The notes beneath the pieces are model-generated. The model saw only the letters and a list, made by a program, of their open reading frames with translations, was not told where the DNA came from and did not search any database. A DNA stretch of 64,000 bases from Ampelocalamus luodianensis (taxonomy: Eukaryota; Streptophyta; Magnoliopsida; Poales; Poaceae): positions 15,128,001-15,192,000 of the forward strand of contig CM070633.1 in the NCBI GenBank assembly GCA_036346255.1, in the 5' to 3' direction. The translations under genes and the position numbers were made by a program. Shown in pieces: positions 54,751 through 64,000 of the stretch. How positions within the stretch are numbered: the stretch's first letter is position 1; each line of letters begins with the position of its first letter.

Positions 54751-55090
54751 GATATTTATGAAACTATTTCAAAATCCCATCAAAATTTCTATTTTTTGTA
54801 ATAAATTATGTTAATTAGAGTTATTATTATTACATGTCTCTTGCATAATGATCTTGAAGATTTTTTGTTGAAGCAATTGTTATAAAGGACCATTTGCATT
54901 TAAGTTCAACTCTTGCTTTCAGGCAAAAAGGTAATACCGCGTTTTAATGCCGGTACTACCGCTGCACGGTAATACCGCATTCTAATGATGGTACTACCAC
55001 ATTTGACTGGCGGTTTCGCAGCGATTACGGTGAAGCTTTTTATCGCTCCTCCTCTCTCCTGCGGTATAACCGCATCTTTTTCTCCAAAAC
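54751..55090 (+). other. 3' non-coding region after element C pol, with GGTAATACCGC motifs
   Basis: From about 54930 the words GGTAATACCGC and GGTACTACC(G/A)C recur four times within 80 bases (GGTAATACCGCG, GGTACTACCGCT, GGTAATACCGCA, GGTACTACCACA), partly palindromic. No gene and no 3' LTR is seen. Confidence 0.55.
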
Positions 55091-55306
55091 CACCGACCCT
55101 TCTAATGAGGACATCCTTTCCACTGATACAACCATCCCTACTGTTGCTGAGGTGCTAGGACCAATTACTCGAGCACGTGCTCGCTATCTAAATTATCAGG
55201 TAACTTCGTTTCTAGGAGTGCATCCATATTGTAAGAACTCTATGATGCTGCCGAATGGAGATGTTTTGCTTGTGCTTCGGAATCTAGGAATACGACCAGC
55301 ACTATA
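55091..55306 (+). pseudogene. C-terminal polyprotein fragment of a Ty3/gypsy element
   Basis: The + strand reads GPITRARARYLNYQV followed by SFLG .. KNSMMLPNGD .. LLVLRNLGI, the same as the end of the polyprotein at 62440-62580 (GPITRARARQLNYQV .. LLMLRNLGR). About 60 codons with no upstream pol; it marks the left remnant of the gypsy family described at 60131-63242. Confidence 0.7.
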
Positions 55307-55853
55307 GGATTTCTTCCAGGACCAATCCCCATAAAGGAGGTCCTCTACAACCACTTCCCACGCAAAGGAGGTCCTCCACGACCACTCCCAGGAGATCCGC
55401 GGCGTCCAAGACCACTCCCAGGCGATCCGCGACGTCCAAGACCACTTTCAGGAGATTCGTGCCGTCCATGACCCCTTCCAGGAGATCTGCGTCGTCCACG
55501 GCCACTCCCAGGAGATCCACGACGTCCACGACCACCCCCAAGAAATCCACGCCATCCATGACCACCCTAGGAAATCCACCATGTCCACAACCACTCCCAG
55601 GAGATCTGCGCCGTCCACGACCACTCCCAGGAGATCCACGACGTCCACGACCACCCCCAAGAAATCCACGCCATCCATGACCACCCCAGGAAATCCACAA
55701 TGTCCACAACCACTCCCAGGAGATCCACGACATCCACAATCTCTCCTGGAATAGTACTCCAGGACCTCTCCAAGAATAGTACTCCAGGACCTCTCCAAAA
55801 ACAGTACTCCAGGACCTCCTCGAGGATCTCTTAGGACCTCCTCCAGGACCTCT
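55307..55853. repeat. 30-bp minisatellite with about 120-bp higher-order period
   Basis: About 14 units of CCACTCCCAGGAGATCCACGACGTCCACGA-type sequence, here described by the words CCACTCCCAGGAGATCC and ACGTCCACGA, run from about 55375 to 55745. A four-unit block starting at 55502 is repeated at 55621, a 119-base period because one unit has 29 bases. To the right the array changes to CCAGGACCTCTCCA(A/G)GAATAGTACT units (55745-55850). Because the unit length is a multiple of three, frames remain open on both strands; these are not genes. Confidence 0.85.
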
Positions 55854-55858
55854 TCCAG

Positions 55859-58800
55859 TGTGAGGACCCCAGTTTATTTGGCTTGTAATGCTTAACCAAC
55901 CACCTGGCCCTAGTATCACAAATCAAATAAACCAAGCCTCGAGATATGTATACTTCCCAGAACTGCAGTATACACACCTCTTCACAAAATTATGCATCAA
56001 TTCCATACGAGAGGTTACAATATCAAAACTTCATAATATACAAATGATTGAACTTACAAGATAAATAACAAACTACACAATGAAGCAAAAGCCATAAGAT
56101 GGCGATAAATAAAAGAGCCAATTAGTGTGCCTTTACCCACAAGGCAACCAACCGGGCCGCCAAGCTAGTCGTCAAACCCGCAACACATCTCACAAAAGGG
56201 AAGCCCTTGGAGCTCACCTTCTTCCTCTGCAACAAAATCATTAAGCAAAGCATCTGAGTACAAAAATTATTTTTGTACTCGCAAGACTGACGTGTAAGGG
56301 TAACAGAACTATAATTAACTACATGCAAGCTTTATTTAAGTGGAGGGGGCTCTGGACTTACTTTTAGCATAAAGCCAGTTTTCTTTTGCAATAAGGTAAT
56401 AGTTTGAAGGCGGTTTGACAATTCAAATTTTATTTGCGAAATAACGTGATCTGATGAAGTAGTAACAAAAGACATCACGGAGATGACCATCCCATGGCCA
56501 TCACGACAATAGTATGAACACCGTTCATACCAACCCATCAAGTTTTAATTAAAGGTTGTAGTCTAATTCTTGAAAAGCTTACCCAAGCGTGTCCATAACC
56601 TAGGGCGAGGCTATTCGAATAGTTTTAACCTGCAGGGGTGTACCATCGTACCCACACTTGATCGCCTTTAAGCCAAAGCACACTTAGAAGGTATCTTTGC
56701 ACACTAAGTCCTACGAGACACTTTCCAATATTGTGTATTAACTACGAGCCGCTCGTATGGATAAAAATCCATACGCTTACATGGTAAAACCGAAAAGACA
56801 ACTACCCACTCAGGATAAAGCTTTTCGGACAACTACCATGCTCCCAACACCATCCCTCCTGCGACCTCCTGCGACCCGGAGCCAATACACGCCAAAGTAC
56901 TAAGTCAAGAGAGGTCTCATATACTCTAGTGTGGTTAGCACGCAAAAATGCCTGGATAACAGGTACTCACAAGATGTTCGGTCCTTAATTGACTCGAGCA
57001 CCATTCCAGTCACACCCAAAAGCACACCAACCTACCATTATGCCCAAGTCGAAATCATTTTGTTTTTAGTTTTTAGTTTTCACAAGTAACATAGCAAAAA
57101 TGCTGAAACATAAAGTTATAATAATTTTGTGTGATCAAAGTTATCGACGATGTCGATAACCGCCCAATTCTACCGGTATCTAAGCATTGCTAAGCATCAT
57201 ATCGCAAAGACAAATAAAAGGCCCTAAATCATTCACCGGGCTCTAATTCACCAGTGAGAATAATATTCCTAAGGTAGTGGCAGGGGTGAACAATTTCAGG
57301 GCAACAATGCAATGAGATTAACTACCTCTAATCGAGAAAATTAATCATTGACACAAAAGCATGCATACGTACGAGTAAAACAAAGTATTAGATTTTAAAA
57401 GTAATGGGATTGAGTGGATATGATCAGACTGCTTGCCTTTGCCTTACTAGAGATATTCGACTTGCTGCAGAGGATCACTCTTGTACTCAACGTCATCTAA
57501 CGATAAAAACTGCCAAAGCGAAAAACAGCAAATAAACACCAGAATGCCAAAAGAATCCAAAAACAATAACACCGAAGATAGATTATGAAATTAGGAACAA
57601 CAAATTAGTTGGTTAGGAGTTTATTTAAATTAGTTTTGTAATTGTGAAGTTTAACCAATTTCATGATGTAAACAATCTATCCTAGATTTTCAAATGGAAG
57701 CATAATCTTAAGACTTTAAGCTAAAGACCATACCAAAGGTTGCTAATCTTAATGCTTTAACACTAGGTACTATATATCATAAAGACCTATTGCTACTGTT
57801 GGTTAAGTGCTCAAGGGCTAAAAGAACACAAGTAATACTAACTACTAGACTTAGCAAAAATTAGTCTACTGCCATAAGACCATACACTGAGATCCAACAC
57901 AGAGAGGGGGCTACTGCAGGTTGAGGTACACACAACTATCTGACCTCACTAACCATTTCCAAAGGCCCACAACTTACTAAGCTAATCTATGCTAATGACT
58001 AGGTCTATTGCTATACATACTGGGGAAGGGAGCCCCCAACAGATACTTTCTAGATGATAACATCCTACTCAAGGTTGCTCCAGTTAGATCCTAATCCAAT
58101 CACCTAATAAGCTGAAAGCTCACAGCCAAGGGCTCACTGACAATAGCTATACAAAGGATTCAATTGCATTACACCTAGTACACAAGATTTTTAGTTTACT
58201 GACAACACAGCTTGCCAAATACTCAGTGAAATAGTCACCGATTCTCCTAACTGAAAAACCACTGAGTGTCTCAACTATTCAAGGAGTAAGGTCCACTGAC
58301 ATACATTTTCTAACTGACTAAATGAATTCAAACAAACTCTAACTATTAGAGTTGGGCATGTTTTCAATCTTACTGACAAAACAGCTTGTCATAAAATACC
58401 CTCTCTCATATCAGTTCATTGCCAAAACAGTGAAATTAGTTTCAGAGATTAAACTCATCTCAAAACTCAACTTCCAAATTTGCTAATACATTTGGAGTGA
58501 CCTAATTACCTTCACATAACTGATTAGCAGCAAATGTTTTGGCTTAAGGGAGTGGGCCCCACTTTTCAGTGAGACAGAGGGAGACATGAGCTGAAGAACA
58601 GAGAGGGGGCTCGGGCTGGATTTGGAGCGGCAAATCGCCGGTGGTTGGAGCTGCGGGGAGACCATGGCGATGGCCAAAATGGGTCGTCGAGGTGACATGG
58701 AAGCCATGGGTGGTCGCGGGGTGGCCGGAGAGGCACGGTGGCGGCGCGGCGATGGCGAGCGGCGGCCGGCCGTGGAGGTGGAAAGGGGGCGACGGCGTCG

Positions 58801-60125
58801 GGTGAAGTTGGGGAGGAATTAGCGTGAGCATGAGCAGCCATGGAGTGTGGGGAGCTTACCGGTGTGGTCGCCGAGGACGGGTAGTGGCCGGAGTGGTCCG
58901 GCGACGGGAGCCTGCGGCGGCGCGGGGTGGTCACCGTCGGCAGGGACCTGAGGTGAAGGAGAGAGCGGGTGAGTGATAGGGGATGTTAAGGGAAGGTATA
59001 AGCTTACTCAAGAAGAGAGGAATTGGGCCGGGGATCGCCGGAGTTGAAGTGGCGGCGGAAAAAGCGGTTTCGGCCGGAGCCGAGGAAGAAGGGGTGTGCG
59101 CAGCTTCTTGGTGGCCGAATCTAGAAATTTCTTGGGGGGTTAGGTTCCTGGGGAGGCGGGACGCGCCGTGATGCGATCGGCCGAGGTCGGAGACCGCCGG
59201 AGCAGCCGGCGTGCTTGGAGGCGGCGCGGCGCTGCTCCCGGGCTCCAAAAGCTTGGTGAAGAAAAATGGGCAGAGGGGAGGGAAAGAGAAAGCCAGGTAG
59301 GTGGGGCTTCTCGGCTGGCTTTGTAGGAGAGGGCGGAGGCAGCGAAGTGGAGGCGGCGAGGTGACCGGTGAGCCGCGCTGGCAGCATGCATGCGGGCGGC
59401 GAAGCTGGCGAGAGGTGCGCGGGCGAGCGGTGCGCGGGCGAGAACGCCGCGTGGAAGAAGGGTCCTGCCGGTGGGGTCGGGCTGTCAGCGAGGGAGGGAG
59501 AGCGGCTCGGGCGAGGTGGTTCGGTCGGACCCAGAGGCGAAGGAGTCCGGTCGGTGTTTGGCTCGGGTCTGGTTGGACCAGAGGAACAGTGCACGAGCCG
59601 GATTTAGAATTTGTGTTTTAGTGTTGACCGAAACAAATACAAGTTTGACCTAGCCGTTTGAATTAGAAATAAAATTTTAAAAATCCTGAAAATTTTTGTG
59701 GACACTCTGAGATTCACAAGGGACTTAGGAAAAATAATTTCAAACACTTTATATAAGAAAATTTGTTAGAATTAAATTATATTCAAATCTGCATTTGGGA
59801 TTTCATTTGAATTTTAGTGAAGTCAAAAACACTTCTAAAAATTTGGTAAGAATAATTACAATTCAATATAAATAATCTAGTATTTGAATAAATTATTTTT
59901 AGAAACTTTCATTCACATATTTTTCTGGAATTCAAATAGAAATGGAATTTAAGTTTAAAAGTTTTGAAATTTCCAACACAAGTTTTAATACAAAACATCA
60001 AAAGTTTAAAATTGCACACAAGTTTTGGGAAACCAAGAGCATGACCAAAAGATATAACAAAAGTTTATAAACTTTCATACTTTTATACATTTGAAATACA
60101 AACCCTAATTTTTGGGGTTGTTACA
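55859..60125 (-). mobile_element. reverse-strand Tekay-like solo LTR, 4267 bp
   Basis: On - it starts TGTAACAACCCC (at 60125) and ends GGGGTCCTCACA (at 55859), matching the starts and ends of the A and B LTRs. Internal blocks such as 56560-57180 are inverted copies of 950-1570 and 50340-50990. Flanks TCCAG (55854-55858) and TCTAG (60126-60130) differ at one base. It sits in the GGACCTCC-rich repeat, which resumes at 60131. The G+C-rich part at 58550-59600 has long overlapping frames with no domain. No internal region exists. Confidence 0.82.
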
Positions 60126-60130
60126 TCTAG

Positions 60131-60766
60131 GACCTTCTCAAGGACCCCCCAGGACCTTCTCCGGTGTTTCCAAAGCACTACGATCAGGACTACGACCAGG
60201 TCCACATCTGGATAAGCCGAACTAAATCATGTAAAGGATTCTTTGAGTCGGTTGTGATATTTCCTTAACTATTTTAGGAAAGAATCTTTGTATGATATGC
60301 GTGAGTTAGAGATAGAGACGACATTAGGACATGTGTGTGTTGGCCACCAACCCTCTCTTCCTTCTTTATATAGTGGCTGCCACCCTTAGGGTTTGGTGGG
60401 TTTTGTTAGATTGATTTTAGCTTAGGCTAGAAACACCATCGTTAGCTTGTGCGGTTAGTACAACTCGGCTTTGTCGACAGAACCCCAACTTATCGAATAC
60501 ATCCATCTTTGTTCTTCAATTCCTATTCAGCAAGTTCGTTGCTTCATCTATTTTTCTTGCTTGATTCTTGATTGCATGCAGGAAAAAAACCCTTCATGGT
60601 CAGGTCGATCTCGCCACTGGTAAGGTCGACAACAAATCGCGAAGTTGGTTCAGCAATTGTGGGTGCAACGGTCATCGCACGGTTGTAGCCTAGATCGTGA
60701 GAGTCAGCTTCCACCAATTAAGTTGTATTACCCTCATCGAAAGATCGGGACATCAGATATTCATCA
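60131..60766 (+). mobile_element. LTR (right part) of a gypsy element, first copy
   Basis: It continues the GGACCTTCTC-rich sequence left of the solo LTR and runs to ..TCATCA just before a primer site. A TTTATATAG box at about 60365 precedes GGCTGCCACCCTTAGGGTTT. Its end (CGAAAGATCGGGACATCAGATATTCATCA) corresponds to the end of the second copy (CGGAAGATCGGGCCACACTCTCATCA). The left limit is unclear. Confidence 0.65.
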
Positions 60767-60768
60767 TT

Positions 60769-60780
60769 TGGTATCAGAGC
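60769..60780 (+). other. primer-binding site, gypsy element, first copy
   Basis: TGGTATCAGAGC two bases after the LTR end; followed by CTCAAGGTTGCTCGG and a leader without genes up to about 61715. Confidence 0.85.
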
Positions 60781-61715
60781 TCAAGGTTGCTCGGTGAGAA
60801 TTTCTAGTTTAACATAGATTAGATTGCTTTACTACAGCACACAAAAACTAAAATAAAATTTTTAGTAATAGATCTCTTGTCCAAAACTGTCTGAGCTTCG
60901 TAATTTTTCTTTTCAATGCATTGTATTTTTGAATTTTTGGTTGCATCGTCGTGTCCTTTGCTGGTCTTAATGTCTAGTTTCTTTAGAGTTTCGAGTTCTG
61001 CGTACGTTGGTCTCACCATTGCGGTTGGGATCAATCTGCCACAGCAAGGGAATAACAGGAGATGTGCACCGACTCCAGCAAGGGCCACGACTAGTTTCTG
61101 GAAGAATACGACCAGATCGCCGAGGTCTATGACCAATTGAGCACAGTCTACAACAAGTCCACAAGGATTAAAAAAAAGAAGTGGTCACAAGAGGTTTACG
61201 ACTACCTGACAAAAAAAGTAAAAGAAGTAGATTTCGTGAGAGGTTACGACTACCTGATCGGAGAACTCCGACCACCTGGTTGTAGGTGGTACGAACACCC
61301 GATACCCAAAAGGCCATACCGAAATTCTCCTCCCATGGTGCCACGCCGTGCTTTCGTTTGTGTTCTAGGCTCGCGTCTCTTGTATGGTCTAGCCTAGGGC
61401 CAGCACTAACCATCGTTGAATGTTTTTAGCTTGCATTCTCTGATCTGATTATTGCTACTCCTTGCTACCATACCTAAGCCTGCCAAGCTCCACAACATTA
61501 CTACACCGTGCTGGTTACCTTCATTTGCAATCGCTCCTTTCAATCTTCGACGACTAGTTTGACACCGACACCGGAATGCTGATCACCACCTGCTACTTGG
61601 TAAGAATTGGGTAAGAGCTTTAGTGAAGTTTGAGTGACCGAGTGATTTTTTAGCCCCACATATTAGTAGTATTAGGGACTTGTTTCTTTCACCTTTGTTT
61701 CTGTTTGCTATTGCC

Positions 61716-62380
61716 ATGTCAGGTGTACAAGCAATCGAAGAAGAGGGGATCCTTACCCCACGTACAAGAGGGTTGCGACAACACTTTGCAAGGGTGGTCA
61801 ATGAGCACTGTGAGCAATTGGAGAACGCTCACGGTGAGACCATTACGAGACTCGATGGAGTGGAAGCTAGCCAAATTGACCTGAACGTGAAGCTCGACGC
61901 CATCTTGGCACATTTGGAGGGGCTAGGCAAAGCCCCTCTACCCCCGCCTGCGTCACCCCTTCGTGCTACTCCCGCTACTACTGGCGCTTTCGGCCATTGC
62001 CACCAATCTCCCATAGCAAACAACATTTCTTCATCGGTTGTGGATGAAGAAGAAGAAGACGAGCACAATTTTGCTGATACCAAGGACGGAGACCTCAACT
62101 TCAACAATGATCATGATCACCGTCAACGTCATTTCAATAGACAAGGTATGGGACGTGATCCACCACCACCACCACGGAGGTACGTGATTGTGATGATGCT
62201 TTTTCTAAGATTAAATTTACTATGCCTCCGTTTGCTGGTAAATATGATCCTACTGTTTATCTCACTTGGTAGCTAGAAGTACAGCAAAAATTTAATTGCC
62301 ATGATTTCCCTGAGAATAGGAGGGTTAGAGCTTCTACTAGTGAGTTTACAGATTTGCTTGTGTATGGTGGAGTGAATACT
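61716..62380 (+). pseudogene. gag: gag of the gypsy element, truncated
   Basis: An ATG at 61716 opens MSGVQAIEEEGILTPRTRG; a helical segment LEGLGKAPLPPP follows, then an acidic stretch VDEEEEDEHNFAD. In a shifted frame, FSKIKFTMPPFAGKYDPTVY (about 62203-62262) begins the capsid domain, which ends after SEFTD (about 62355). A stop (TAG at about 62269) and at least one frameshift are present. At about 62380 it joins directly to the polyprotein C-terminus, so protease, RT, RNase H and integrase are deleted. Confidence 0.75.
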
Positions 62381-62645
62381 TGATCAGGACATCACTTCGA
62401 CTGATATGAACACTCCTCTTGCTACTACCATGAATGATGTCCAAGGTCCAATTACTCGGGCACGTGCTCGTCAACTAAATTATCAGGTAAATTCGTTTCT
62501 AGGGCTGAGTGTATTACTTAAGAACTCTATGATGCTGCCTAATAGAGATGATTTGCTTATGCTTAGGAATCTTGGACGGGACAACAAGGAGTTGATTATA
62601 TGCATCAAGGAAGGAGAAGGCAATAACAATGACCAAAGGAGATGA
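62381..62645 (+). pseudogene. C-terminal end of the gypsy polyprotein
   Basis: DMNTPLATTMNDVQGPITRA leads into RARQLNYQV, SFLGLSVLLKNSMMLPNRDD and LLMLRNLGRDNKELI, ending at a TGA at 62643. The same conserved tail occurs at 55140-55306. The deletion junction with gag lies just upstream. Confidence 0.7.
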
Positions 62646-63228
62646 AGAATTTGTGGCCTCCAACTCAAAGAGCTTCGGCCACCCTTTACTTGGTGCTGCG
62701 TCACCTTTTCTTTAGCCTACAAGGCTTGTATCCGAGTTCTATGGGCTGACTTGGCCCATATGGCCCATATGTGGAACAGCCACCCCCGGGGCTTGTTACT
62801 ATTCATGTGAACAGTAACATGCCACATGAATAGTACCCCACCTAGGGTTTCCACCTCCTAGTCGCCCTCCTCATATAGGAGCCGCCGTCCTTTAGTCCAA
62901 TTTGGGTTTTTCTTAGATTATTCTGCCACTTTGCAGTTTTGCCGTTTGTTCGGTTTGAGGAACCCCACTCTGTGAACTTCATTATTATTCGCAATACAAT
63001 TTCAGATTGCATCTTCTACTCTTTTGCTTGTGTTCTCAATTCGCTTGCAAGAGATAGCCTTCTTGGCGAGGTCAATCGTGTTCGGCACGGTTGATAACCA
63101 ACGGAGCGGTGGTGTAGTGATTGCGAGGGGTTCGATCCGTTCTGGTCGGAGCCTTTGGATCATCAACGTCGTGTTCTCCACAATCGACATATCAGTACCT
63201 TTCGGAAGATCGGGCCACACTCTCATCA
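62646..63228 (+). mobile_element. LTR of the gypsy element, second copy (about 0.58 kb)
   Basis: It begins close to TGAAGAATTTGTGGCC after the polyprotein stop, contains CATATAGGAGCCGCCGTCC (TATA-like, about 62873), and ends ..CTCTCATCA before a second primer site. It is related to, but clearly diverged from, 60131-60766. The palindromic patch CTATTCATGTGAACAGTAACATG at about 62800 is notable. Confidence 0.6.
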
Positions 63229-63230
63229 TG

Positions 63231-63242
63231 TGGTATCAGAGC
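63231..63242 (+). other. second primer-binding site after the second LTR
   Basis: TGGTATCAGAGC again, followed by AAAGGTTGCCCGCTAGG, similar to the leader at 60780. A primer site after what should be a 3' LTR means that another internal region starts here; it runs only to about 63420 before other sequence takes over. Confidence 0.8.
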
Positions 63243-63420
63243 AAAGGTTGCCCGCTAGGTAATTCGTCCCTTTTAGATTAGTTTATGTTCATCGTCCTAA
63301 AAATCCAGAAAATTAGCCCCACAAAAATAATTTGTTCGTCGTGTCTTCCGCTGTCCCATCACCCCTTGTGCCTTGCAATTTTCTTTTGCTAGTCTAGTCT
63401 AGTTATTTTGCTTGTTGAAT

Positions 63421-64000
63421 TATTGTTGCATCGTTTCAAATGTAATAAAATGAGGGTAAATTAAAACTTTTCCTTCATCCTTTTACTCTTGAAACTTTTC
63501 GAAATTCTTGTAAAGGTTGCTAGTCTAGTCTAGTTAGAGTCTAGTTCTTGGTTGTTGTCTAGTTTGCATCATGTTTCATAATTTTGGAAATTAATTGAAA
63601 TATTTTGCGTAGCTTCATCTTTGTGTTAAGTCTTGAGTCAGGAAGCTCGTTAAAATCAAAACCTAAGCTGGTTTGCTTTGTTCCTCGGGTGCGAGTCGGG
63701 CTCGCTCGAGTCACTTGACTCGGCCAAGCCAACCGCCACCCGCGCGGTCAGCGCGCATGCGTCATGCCGTTAGATCTCCATCGGACGGCTCTCATTCGTA
63801 AGCACCGGACAACTCGGTTGCGCTCCCGTTGGATTCGATCAGCCTCGCTTGCTGGTTCACGATCTTTCCAATTAGCATCGCATCGTGGCCGTTCAAATCT
63901 TATCCGCGGCGGCATCTATTGAGGTTGGGCTCAACCCACTCGCGCTTTGGGCTCACGCCCCTGGTGGCCCTTCGCGCGACCGCGCGCATGCCCTTTGCGC
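63421..64000 (+). mobile_element. partial Tekay-like LTR at the window edge
   Basis: TTTCAAATGTAATAAAATGAGG .. ATTAAAACTT .. TTCTTGTAAAGG parallels the start of the A LTR (7461-7560). GGGTGCGAGTCGGGCTCG .. CACTTGACTCGGC parallels 7940-7985. The first about 26 bases of that LTR are not recognisable here, and CTAGTCTAGT words at 63390-63545 are extra. It runs out of the window. Confidence 0.55.

Noticed and set aside
55302..55919. 205-codon minus frame with WSWTxWISWE-like repeats
   Set aside because: Product of a 30-bp minisatellite open in several frames; no start context, no domain.
58544..59653. Several 80-157-codon Pro/Ala-rich frames
   Set aside because: Inside a solo LTR, overlapping on both strands, no family match.

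Overview
This is a stretch of plant nuclear DNA, most likely from a grass (Poaceae). The gene exons are split by introns and follow grass/plant families. The first exon of the beta-glucanase gene is much richer in G+C than its second exon, the 5'-to-3' GC gradient typical of grass genes. The rest is a dense nest of LTR retrotransposons and small DNA transposons. I cannot name the species.

Only about 20.4-39.9 kb is genic. I rebuilt three genes from splice sites. (1) A GPI-anchored GH17 + X8 endo-1,3-beta-glucosidase lies on + (20480-26427, two exons); its 4.5-kb intron holds a decayed copia element. (2) A small gene for a secreted, 8-cysteine peptide lies on - (26791-27237, two exons, TATA box, AATAAA signal); I do not recognise it. 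(3) A USE1-type SNARE lies on - (28819-39241, seven exons, 237 codons) for ER-Golgi retrograde transport. Its last intron is 5.06 kb because a hAT-like element carrying a nested gag-only LTR element sits in it. A second, 532-bp hAT element with a perfect 8-bp target duplication is in its third intron.

Left flank (1-18.6 kb): a degenerate Tekay-like chromovirus (A) with very long LTRs, the 3' LTR cut off at about 10545; the 3' end of a Sirevirus-type copia element with multiple polypurine tracts; a solo LTR with a perfect 5-bp target duplication (12803-15229); relics of a CACTA transposon and of a gypsy integrase; and a short inverted-repeat CACTA-like element.

Right flank (40.0-64 kb): a Sirevirus (C) broken by two insertions. 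One is a solo LTR (40375-44219) that itself carries a hAT-like element and a 0.7-kb foldback element. The other is a second Tekay-like element (B, 46599-53217) whose pol and 3' LTR were lost together with part of the host Sirevirus, leaving a gypsy-gag/copia-RT junction. Beyond it lie a gypsy fragment, a 30-bp minisatellite, a reverse-strand Tekay-like solo LTR (55859-60125), and an LTR-internal-LTR-internal arrangement of another gypsy family, ending in a further LTR cut by the window edge.

No tRNA, rRNA, CRISPR or organellar sequence was seen. All retroelement reading frames are broken or truncated. No complete autonomous element is present.
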